Source of the DNA: JANRJY01 sp033763735
GTDB taxonomy: Bacteria; Bacteroidota; Bacteroidia; Cytophagales; UBA9547
Assembly (NCBI GenBank): GCA_033763735.1
Contig: JANRJY010000051.1
Span: forward strand, 1-8,975
Direction of reading: 5' to 3'
Length of the DNA: 8,975 bases
The notes under the pieces were generated by a model that was given only the letters and a program-made list of their open reading frames with translations, had not been told where the DNA came from and searched no databases. A program made the position numbers and the translations under genes. Positions 1-8,300 of this stretch are shown here, piece by piece. Within the stretch, counting starts at the first letter, position 1, and every line of letters starts with the position of its first letter.

Positions 1-1
1 T

Positions 2-175
2 GCCGACATCAAAGTATTCAACAGAAGTGGTATAGAAGTATATTCAGCAAAAGGGGAACAAGTGAATCGTCAGCCATGGGATGGGGGAGGCTTACCTGCC
101 GGCACCTACTACTACTACATCGACAACCGCGATGGTACCACACCAATGACCGGAGCAGTGACGATTGTGAAGTAA
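2..175 (+). CDS. C-terminal end of a secreted protein with a gliding-motility/T9SS-type C-terminal domain (5' partial)
   Basis: Only the last 57 codons are in the window, in the frame starting at position 2 and ending with TAA at 173-175. The peptide has the hallmarks of the CHU_C-type 'gliding motility-associated C-terminal domain': an opening beta strand with VFNRSG, a central PWDG followed by a short Gly-rich turn, then LPAGTYYYYID and a closing strand TGAVTIVK. In this family the domain sits at the extreme C-terminus of large exported proteins, adhesins and enzymes, and serves as a type IX secretion signal. It directs the protein through the T9SS and is then removed or used for surface attachment. 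What the rest of the protein does cannot be seen. The stretch is clearly GC-richer (about half G+C) than the genes to its right. It is convergent with the minus-strand sensor gene across a 216-base spacer. Confidence 0.85.
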   Translation, partial: ADIKVFNRSGIEVYSAKGEQVNRQPWDGGGLPAGTYYYYIDNRDGTTPMTGAVTIVK

Positions 176-391
176 CGGGGGGACGTGTTGAAGTTTGGAC
201 GTGTTGATGATTGGATGTTTAGACGATCCGATGTGCTCAAGTGCTGGAGAGTTTCCACTTCCTTCTACTAAGTCTCACCTGGGAGTATTCAACTAACTGT
301 GTCACTCAATCATTTACTCATTTATCCATTCAACACTCAATCATTCAACACTCAATCATTCAGCCATTCACTAATTCAGTAGCTCACTAAA
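176..391. repeat. Gene-free spacer with two sets of short degenerate direct repeats
   Basis: This spacer separates two convergent genes and I see no coding region in it. Just after the upstream stop codon, GGACGTGTTGA occurs at 181-191 and 197-207, followed by a decayed third copy (GGATGTTTAGA) at 213, giving a period of 16 bases. At the other end, CATTCAACACTCAAT occurs at 327-341 and 342-356 in perfect tandem (period 15). Further decayed copies of CATTCA, CACTCA and CATTTA run from about 303 to 395, up to the stop codon of the minus-strand gene. No convincing stem-loop followed by a T-run was found for either gene, so the transcription ends are not assigned. The repeats look like slippage-generated intergenic filler. 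A transcript-end or binding function is possible but unsupported. Confidence 0.7.
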
Positions 392-2167
392 TCACTTCTC
401 ACCAATAGAATATTCAATTAAGTGCGTCCAACCATCTTTGTGTTTTCGGCGGGATTTAGTTTTTTCTATCAAGGCTAATACCTTTTGTCGGAAGGACCAA
501 TAGGTAGCTACTCTTAATTCCAACATTTTGGCACTTTCTTCAATCGTGTTTTCTTTACTTCCTGTGCTTGTCAAATAAGTTATATAAAATGCTTTTTGAA
601 TTGAAAATTTAACACCTTGAAAAATCGTATTCACTGTAGATGATTCAATATAGTTACAACGTTGACATTTACGTGAAAAATTTGCCAACAATTTATATCC
701 TGAATAATCACATCGAACACATTTAAAACTGTCGTTTTTCCATTTAATATTTGAGAGATATATATAGCAAGAGTTTTCATCAGGAAAAATTTTAGTAAAT
801 TCTTGAAATGACATGATTTTTTGAAAAGCACGGGCCTTGGTAATATCCTCAATTTCATTGTTTAATTCAATATTATTTCTCTTAAGAATATCGTTCAAGA
901 AAGAAATTTGTTGTGTTCGATCAGCTACCCGAATTTCAAGTTCTTTATTTAAGTTGGACTGCAATTCTTCATTCTCTTTTATTTTATTGATTGCAGTTAA
1001 TTGTGCAATTTCATTTTCTTTTTGGATATGATAATATCTATACCCAATAGAAATAACAAATATTAGAGTTTCAAAAGTTGAAATATTCATAAAAGAAGCA
1101 AAAGAATCAAGTGGGCTTATGAACGTTGGTATATTGAAAACCTTAAGGAAGTTGCCTGCTAAAAGAATACTGAAACTAATTAATGAAGTAATTCCAAGTA
1201 TTTTGTCATTTCGAAATCCTTGATAAATAATAATTAAACCAAAACTTTGAATTGCAAGGTCCAAATATCCATTGTTCAAAAACCAGGCGTAAGTTTCTTT
1301 TTGATCTAAAACATATAAAAAAGCCATCGTCATTCGAATACAACAAATTACTATTAGCGTTTTGTAAATGAATTTATTTCGAGTGTTAACATTAATGAAG
1401 AAATAAATGTAAAAAATTGAGGAAAGGGTTATGCCAACATAACAAATAGAATATAAATTATAAAAAAATTTTTGACCCGGATTTACCAATTCAAAAGGTA
1501 AGAAATCAACTAAGTATTGACTGTGAACGAGTCGGGCCATAATTACAAACAACGTAAACACACTATAAAAGAGATATACTTTTTCTTTTAAAAAGAAATA
1601 AAAAACTAGACTCATTAGTAATATAATAAAGCTAGAACCCAACAAAAAAAAAGTCTCAAAATGATTTTGGTATTCGTCTTTAACAAATTTGCGCAGCGAA
1701 ATAATATCAAAGAAATAGTTTACCCCTTCATAATCCACAACATGAAGATAACCCGTTAAAGTATCTTGGCTATATGGAAGTTCGAAAGCCAAATGCAATG
1801 AAGTTAAATTGCGTTTGTTTATATTTTGACAATTAGATGATTTTTGTTTAACAATTTTGCCTTCATTCACATAATAGAATTCAATGTCTTCATATAATAT
1901 CGGAGAACTTTTAAAGATATAATGATTTTTTATGTCATTTTGGATAAATCTAAATCGAAGCCAATAATTGCGTGTGGTCAATCGGACATTTTCAATTTTA
2001 TAAGGAATAAAATCACTATCCTGCATCTTTCGCACATCTTCAAAACTATAGCTTGTTTTATCTTCCATTTTGATTTCTAGATGGGTAATATTTACACCAA
2101 AGCATAAATTATTAACCATAAGAATTAAAATACATTTTAAATAATTTATTTTTTTTTTATTCATCAT
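392..2167 (-). CDS. 7TM-DISM membrane sensor fused to an IS1595-type transposase zinc-ribbon/DNA-binding domain
   Basis: This is a complete 591-residue gene with ATG at 2165-2167 (a second ATG follows directly) and stop TGA at 392-394. Domains in order: a Lys-rich signal peptide (about 1-24); an outer domain resembling 7TMR-DISMED2 (about 25-165, with NYWLRFRF and IEFYYV strands); seven hydrophobic helices (about 173-193, 196-213, 236-258, 268-287, 301-317, 323-342, 359-378) typical of 7TMR-DISM; a charged coiled coil (about 380-445) containing RVADRTQQI; and a C-terminal domain (about 452-568). That last domain starts FTKIFPDENSCYIYL, carries C483-x2-C486 and C501-x2-C504, then STVNTIFQ and helices containing AFYITYL and MLELRVATYW. 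This order matches the N-terminal zinc ribbon plus helical DNA-binding part of IS1595/ISXO2 transposases. The protein ends where the DDE catalytic domain would begin. Known 7TM-DISM outputs are histidine kinases, GGDEF, PP2C phosphatases, cyclases or HTH domains, so a membrane-tethered transcription regulator is the best inference. It is very AT-rich and divergent from the giant secreted-protein gene. Confidence 0.9.
   Translation of the reverse strand: MMNKKKINYLKCILILMVNNLCFGVNITHLEIKMEDKTSYSFEDVRKMQDSDFIPYKIENVRLTTRNYWLRFRFIQNDIKNHYIFKSSPILYEDIEFYYVNEGKIVKQKSSNCQNINKRNLTSLHLAFELPYSQDTLTGYLHVVDYEGVNYFFDIISLRKFVKDEYQNHFETFFLLGSSFIILLMSLVFYFFLKEKVYLFYSVFTLFVIMARLVHSQYLVDFLPFELVNPGQKFFYNLYSICYVGITLSSIFYIYFFINVNTRNKFIYKTLIVICCIRMTMAFLYVLDQKETYAWFLNNGYLDLAIQSFGLIIIYQGFRNDKILGITSLISFSILLAGNFLKVFNIPTFISPLDSFASFMNISTFETLIFVISIGYRYYHIQKENEIAQLTAINKIKENEELQSNLNKELEIRVADRTQQISFLNDILKRNNIELNNEIEDITKARAFQKIMSFQEFTKIFPDENSCYIYLSNIKWKNDSFKCVRCDYSGYKLLANFSRKCQRCNYIESSTVNTIFQGVKFSIQKAFYITYLTSTGSKENTIEESAKMLELRVATYWSFRQKVLALIEKTKSRRKHKDGWTHLIEYSIGEK
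464..814 (-). other. Domain: transposase-derived zinc ribbon and helical DNA-binding region
   Basis: This segment encodes residues about 452-568 of the sensor. Four cysteines (483, 486, 501, 504) form a two-knuckle zinc ribbon. The preceding FPDENSCYIYLSNIKW matches the 'F-P-x-E-x-x-C-x-x-Y-L-x-x-x-x-W' opening of IS1595-group transposases. The following NTIFQ, IQKAFYITYL and ESAKMLELRVATYWSFRQK match their conserved 'G-T-I-F', 'W-F-x-A-I-Y-L' and 'LG-(x)-Y-x-T-A-W-(x)-IR' helices. These assignments come from remembered family patterns, not a search. All four zinc ligands are intact, which argues for a maintained function rather than a decaying insertion. No DDE/DDN catalytic domain follows and I see no flanking terminal inverted repeats. 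Confidence 0.82.
1028..1654 (-). other. Domain: 7TM-DISM transmembrane region
   Basis: Residues about 172-380 contain seven hydrophobic segments joined by short loops, preceded by the outer domain and followed directly by the coiled coil. This is the 7TMR-DISM arrangement (outer domain, 7TM, cytoplasmic output) common in Bacteroidota and spirochaete signalling proteins. The first helix is encoded across a run of nine T residues on the coding strand (plus-strand A-run at 1644-1652). Confidence 0.85.
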
Positions 2168-2316
2168 AATTATGTAAATATTAAAGTTTAGAGCCCAAAA
2201 TTAAATGACTGATAAAAAGCATTTTATCTTTTAAATAGTCATATTTTATTCATTACTAATCCGTAAAATATAATTTGATAACACATTGATAATGAGAATA
2301 TTATAATAAATATTTC

Positions 2317-2347
2317 TTGGAATTAATTCAAAATTAACATATTTTTG
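2317..2347 (+). promoter_or_regulatory. Candidate Bacteroidota promoter for the giant secreted-protein gene
   Basis: TTGG at 2317-2320 (three of four matches to TTTG) is followed after exactly 19 bases by TATTTTTG at 2340-2347, a full match to TAnnTTTG. The predicted start is near 2354, giving a leader of about 37 bases before the ATG at 2391. It overlaps the oppositely oriented candidate at 2329-2358, so polymerase could probably not occupy both at once. The base composition makes chance matches fairly likely. Confidence 0.45.
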
Positions 2348-2358
2348 TATTATTCAAA
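2329..2358 (-). promoter_or_regulatory. Candidate Bacteroidota promoter for the 7TM sensor gene
   Basis: Read on the minus strand, TTTG (2358-2355) is followed after 18 bases by TAATTTTG (2336-2329). This is close to the Bacteroidota housekeeping sigma consensus TTTG-N19-TAnnTTTG. It predicts a start near 2322 and a leader of about 155 bases. No Shine-Dalgarno sequence precedes the ATG at 2167, which is normal for the phylum. The region is very AT-rich, so a chance match is possible. Confidence 0.45.
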
Positions 2359-2390
2359 TAATAAATTGAATTAAAGTAATCCATATTATT

Positions 2391-5300
2391 ATGAAAATCT
2401 TTACAACTAAAGCAAAAAATTCGATATTATGTATAGTGATTGTTTTTATATCTTTAATAATCACATTTAAAATTAAGGCTCAAAATCAAGGATGCCTTAA
2501 GGTTGGTACTAACTTTAGTTACGGATTTGGTGAAAACCCATATCTAAACGAACTGTGGACAACAAATAACTGGGGTACACCAAATAATCTCAACAAAAAT
2601 GCAATACCTTCTGACTCTAATGGTTATCCTTTGCAAATACCTTTTGTGCCTCTTTTACCTAATTATAATCTTACATCGGGTGCAACAAACATAACTTCTG
2701 TACAGTCAGGCGTGTATAGAATGTTGTTTGGTCAATACAACTATGGAGCTAGTCCACCTGCAGGGACCATCGCGGATCCATGGGTAATTGTTTGGGATGG
2801 AATTGGTACCATACAATTGGTAAGCTGTTGTGTAAATAGGGTTGATTTAGGAAGTTCATATAATTCGGGTTGTACAGTTAATATTTTGTCTTATACTACT
2901 TTTTCAGGAGGAGGTGGACGGATGACTTTTACTGTTCCCAGTCCGGGATGTGTTGTTACGCTCAATATACCTTATTCAAAATTAGGCAATCATGTAAGGA
3001 ATATGCGACAATACAGATTAAGCAACGAAGCCCTATATAATTCCGGAGAAAGATTTAATCCTAAATTTTTAAGTGCCTTATCACCATTTCATACTGCAAG
3101 ATGGATGATGTGGACAGCTACCAATTATTTTAGCTATCCATCATGGAGCGACAGAACAACTAAAGATTATTATTGTCAGCAAGGTGCTAATGATGAAAAC
3201 GCAGGTATCTCGCATGACAACATTATTGAAATTTCTAATCGAACAAAAGTAAGACCCTGGATAAATATTCCTTATGCTGCGGATGATGACTATATTACAA
3301 AGTGTGCCCTTAGATATAAAACTTATCTTGATCAGGATTTAGAAATGTATATCGAATATGGAAATGAGCAATGGAACTTTGGAAATGGTTATCTTACGTT
3401 TAATCATCTTAATAATACAAGATCAGTTCAATTGTTTGGAGCTACCGGATTTTACAATGAGACAGGGGCAGAACGCGAGTTGAATATGTTCAAAATTTTT
3501 AGGCGCGTATTTGGTAAAGATAGTCTTCGTGTGAAAAGAATATCTATGACTGGAAACCAATCCGGTAACACGCATACCAATCTTATGCCAAAGGGAAGTT
3601 TTGATTATTTGTCATGGAATTGGTATTTTGGGTTAGATAATTCTAATCAAACTACTTATCGAAATTCGCTTATTAATGCGGTAAATTCTAACAATGTAGC
3701 TGCTGCCTGTAATGCATATACCCAATGTCTCAGAGATAAGCAATTATATACTGGATTTTGGGACGAATACCGTGCTTATGCTAAAGCATATGGAGTAAAA
3801 ATGGCCTGTTATGAAGGAGGACTTTCAGGGTCTTCATTTGATCCGATGCCAGCTAATGTAAGAACATTTATGCGCGATGTAGTCCGACACGATGTTCGTT
3901 GGAAAGCCGTAATCAATGAAATATTAGATACACTACAATCTTGGAATGTAGAAATGCCGCAACATTTTGTATTGGGAAATGCAGATGAATGGGGTTCAGT
4001 TGATGATGTCAATAATATTCAAGCAAACGACTATACTTGGCACACTTATAAGGAATGGAACGATAATAAACGACTTTCTTGCCCACCCCCGGTTGTCTCT
4101 AATAATATTGGCTCTGGCAATTCTTTTATGTTCAATGGTTCTAATACTTATATTGATAATACAGGCAGCCTTTTCATTAACGAAGGAGCAGATTATACTA
4201 TTGAAACCTGGGTTAAATTCAACCAGATTGCTCAGGATCAAGTCATATGGTCTTATTCGGGGTTAACTGCATCAAACCTATTAAAGATGGACAATCAGAG
4301 TAGGGTTCATTGGATAATTAAAAATGATGTCGGAAGTACAGCGCTTGACCTTCAGGGTATGGGAAACTCTGCCTTGTTGCAATTAAACAAATGGGTACAC
4401 CTTACAGCAGTAAAATCGGGTTTGATGTATAAAGTATATGCAAATGGGGTCGAAGTTGGTAGCTCTTTGATAACAGGAGGGGGTACTTTCACCTATAATA
4501 AAGCTTCTATTGGCACTTTGCTCCAACCCTCATTTACAGGTATTTCAATGTTGTCTGGAGAAGTGGATGAATATAGAAGATATAATTCAGCCTTGAATGC
4601 AGTCACCATCCGCGATTGGATGTGTAAGAAAGCAACTTCAAATCATCCTAATTGGGCAAATTTACAATCATACTTTACATTCAATACGGTAGCAGGAAGC
4701 AACCTTATTGATGGAAAGAGTGGAGCAGCGGTAGGTACACATAATAACTTCTCAACAAATAGTTTAAGTAATTATATTCAAAGTGGATTTGTTACAAGTG
4801 GTGCGCCTATTGGGGATGATAGCCGCAATTTGTATCCCGCATTGTGGAGTGGATCTACTTTGAGTTATACCCATCCTCAAGGTGACAGACTGTCTGTTAC
4901 CAACATGGGAAATGGAGCCCCTGATGGTGTACATATATATATGGTAAATCAGGGGCCTTATTTAAATCAAGCACCCAACAATTATATATCGATGGCAAAT
5001 AATAGATATTATGGAGTCTTTATGGCCAATGGCACTGATCCACTGTATGATATCGCCTATGATTATACAGGAAACACCTATCCTTCTTCGAATATGGCTT
5101 TTAACAGATTGATAAAACGTCAAAATGGATCGGATAAAAATTGGGTAAATTCCGGAGCTCTTGCAAATAAATTTATTAAACGATTAACCCTCAATTGCAG
5201 GGAATCTTATAGAGCAGAATATACCATTGGGATAAGACAAACAAACCAAACTTCTCGACCCGGAGCCGGTTTGGCATTACAATTAAACTCAGGTACAAAC

Positions 5301-8300
5301 CAAGTTAATATTTCACCCGCTCCTCCTTTGTATGGCGATTTTACGATTAGTGCATGGGTGAAAGGAAATGACAACGTAATAGTGCTTTCTGATGGTGGAT
5401 ATGGTGCCTATGGGTTAGGTTTAGGAGTAAGCGGGAACGCAGATTATCTTCAAGCTGGATTTCGATTCACCACCAATGCTAATGGATATACCGTTCGTAA
5501 TTCCGGTTATTTCAATCCATATCCTGTTTCTTCTGCAAACGATGACTGGTCGCATATCACTTATATACGTACAGGAAACACACTTTCGACTTATGTTAAT
5601 GGACAATTCAATAACTCAAATACTTTGCCTGCTAATACTCCTTTTCTCACTATGAATATCGGAGCCGGATTTTACGGAAACAATTTTAATGGTTTAATTG
5701 ATGAATTATCTGTTTGGGATGTAGCGATGCCTGTTGATCTTGTTCGAAGCTATATGTGTAAAAAAATAACATCTTCTCACCCATACTATTGCACCAATTT
5801 GAAAATGTACTATGATTTTGAAGACGTTTCCAATAATGTTTTCGAAGATAAATTTGGGAAATATGACGGAATTTTGACAGGAGGCACCTTAGTAAATTCA
5901 GGGGCACCTGTAGGAGATTACAGCACATATAAAGAAGTAGACAAAAATATTTTTTTGACGAATGGGGATAAAGTTACTTTAAAAGGTCCCGAAGGTGATT
6001 CTTTGTCTATAACGATTACTGCAGGAAATTATATGGCAGGTTTGCATTTGTATTATGTCAATGGAAAATCAAATGGTACTGTGCCTGCATCTCCAACGGT
6101 AACCGGACAGGATTCTTCTAGATATTGGGGTTCATTCATTGTAAAAAATTATGGTTTGGACTGGCCAGGACTTACGGGTAGTTTAAAACAAACCAATTAT
6201 GCGGTAAGCTTAGAATACAATTATAATAAAAACTCTTATGTAAATCAAACACAAGAATCTAGTCTCTTAATGTTGCGTAGAAATAAAAGTAATATAACCA
6301 CTTGGACAGTTACGCCTTCAGTTACACTAAACACAGGCCAGAAAAAATTGACTTGGGCAAGAAACTATGCTGCTTTATTTGTCAATTATGGGGATCCATT
6401 AAGAGATGAATACCTACTAGGAGGTAATTCTGTTTCAAATAATAATTTTATTTTTAATAATACGGTACCAGGTCAGCCAGCAATGCCGTCCGGACCTACC
6501 TTAATATGTGCCGGTGCAAGTGGTATAAAATATTCAATTCCAAGTATTTCGGGTGCAAGTATGTACTTATGGACACTCCCAAGTGGATTATCCGGCACCT
6601 CAGATTCATCATCAATTGTGGTGCAAGCTGGGGCGGCAGGTGTCGGTAAAATTTATGTTGCTGCTATGAATGCATGGGGTAAAGTAGGCTTGCCTTCCTT
6701 ACCTCTAAATGTTACAATTACTGGTACAGACTATTTAGCATATGACATTAGCGGACCAATAAATCCTTGTCAAAATTCTACAGTAACATATTCTGTCCCA
6801 GGACTTTCAGGAGTTATCGGCGGATATACATGGACCTTACCAACCGATGCAGCTGTTATAGGAATTAACAACACAAATGTAGTTTCAGTTAAATTTGGTC
6901 TTCAAAATGGTAAAGTTAATGTTTCAGGCAATTATGCTTGTGGTAATAGTTTAATCAACAGTAAAAGCATTAGTGTGGCACCTGTTCCAGATGCAAACCT
7001 GGCAGTGATTGGAAATGTTTTTTGTAAATACACTGATTTTGGTAGAGTTACTATTCCTGTCTCTCAAATTGGGATATTATATCAGGCAAAAATTGGTACT
7101 ACCATAGTAGGAACACCAATAACTGCTGTGGACAACAATGGCGTTGAAATACAAATACCTATTTCTCAATTAACTGCTGGATTGAATACAATTACGGTCG
7201 AAGCATTAAGTGGAAGTTGTGCTCCAACTACTTTGAACACAAAAGCAATAATAATCATGCAAGACTACCCTATAGACCAGGGAACTGCAGGGAATGCTAC
7301 TATTTGTCAAAATTCACCAGCCGTTGTTACTATATCAAACACCCAAGCAGGTACAGTTTATTCACCATGGTACTATAATACAAATATTGGCGCCTGGATT
7401 ACGGGTTATGTCGGAAAAGGTTCCGCTGTAATGAGTCCCTCCAATGGAGCTAATATACAACTCACACTAAGTCAGAATACGTATATTCAACACAATTTTA
7501 ATGGAAGCTATCAGTACCATGTGAAAGCTGAAACTGCATGCGGTGCTATATATATTACTAGTAAGGGTACTATAAATATCACTAATAGTACTGTGAATGC
7601 AGGTGCGCCAAGTTCGGTTACCGGGACATCTAACGTATGTAATTTTTCAAATCCTACTTATGCTCAAAATGGAATTGTAGGTGATATATATTACAGTCAG
7701 GCTAACAATGCATCGTCTTACACATGGCAGATTTCTAATACTGCTGCTCTGGATCCTGGGCAGTTGGTATATAATAATAGTCCTGCAACCGGCCCATATG
7801 CGATTGCTGTTTGGAACCCTTGGTTTACAGGAAACGTAACTTTAAGTGTCAGAGCAAATAGCAATTGTGGAGCTAGTTCTTCATTTGTTACAAAAAATGT
7901 TGTTGTAGATATCTCTCCAGTTATTAATACTGTATTAATTACACAACCAGGAACTTGTGCTTCAAATACAGGAAAAGTTCAACTAAATATTGCACCAATT
8001 CCTACAGGTCAGTTTAGTTCTGTCAGTGTAAATGGAAATTATGATTTGGATTTAAATGGTGATGGAGTATTTGAATTTACAAATGTCAATGTGGTTGATG
8101 GAACTGCAATTTTAAATGTTTCTTCAGGACAAGTTGTATATAATGTTCGCATAAGGAAAACAGGAGGAGCTTGTATTTCAGCTGTATTTCCCATAAATAT
8201 CCCGATTGTTTCTCCTGCAGGGCCACAGATTGTTTCCGTTAGTGCACTAAACCCAAGTAGTTGTGGTGCAAACAATGGTATAATAATTCTTACCCTTCAA

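Larger units (their letters stand above)
2168..2390. other. Divergent intergenic region with candidate operator palindromes
   Basis: These 223 AT-rich bases separate the divergent starts of the sensor gene and the giant gene. Besides the two promoter candidates, two symmetrical elements are visible. GAATTAATTC at 2320-2329 is a perfect 10-base palindrome lying inside the plus-strand promoter and at the predicted start of the minus-strand transcript. The arms ATTCAA (2352-2357) and TTGAAT (2366-2371) form an inverted repeat with an 8-base gap at the predicted plus-strand start. Both would suit a dimeric regulator, but short AT palindromes are expected by chance in such sequence. I see no riboswitch or small RNA gene. 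Confidence 0.4.

Noticed and set aside
301..370. CRISPR-like array
   Set aside because: The units are 15 bases long, directly abutting and degenerate, with no unique spacers and no cas genes.
392..815. A remnant of an IS1595-family insertion sequence fused by accident into the 7TM gene
   Set aside because: There is no DDE catalytic region, no visible terminal inverted repeats or target duplication, all zinc ligands are intact, and the frame passes smoothly from coiled coil to zinc ribbon and ends in a proper stop. A maintained domain fits better, although comparison with relatives is needed to be sure.
837..1031. A small plus-strand reading frame inside the sensor gene
   Set aside because: It lies opposite the coiled-coil coding region, which has clear protein motifs on the minus strand. 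It looks like an antisense shadow with no recognisable domain.
3809..4266. Overlapping small reading frames on both strands near the end of the glycoside-hydrolase-like region
   Set aside because: They overlap the long frame, which shows family motifs (YEGG) and LamG strands continuously through this stretch. No start signals or domains support them.
5421..5928. Two minus-strand small reading frames within LamG copy 2
   Set aside because: They are antisense to a continuous domain-bearing frame, with low-complexity or unremarkable translations.
8039..8275. A 78-codon minus-strand frame opposite the Ig-like domains
   Set aside because: It is antisense to the frame with the duplicated acidic loops, and no promoter or domain was seen.
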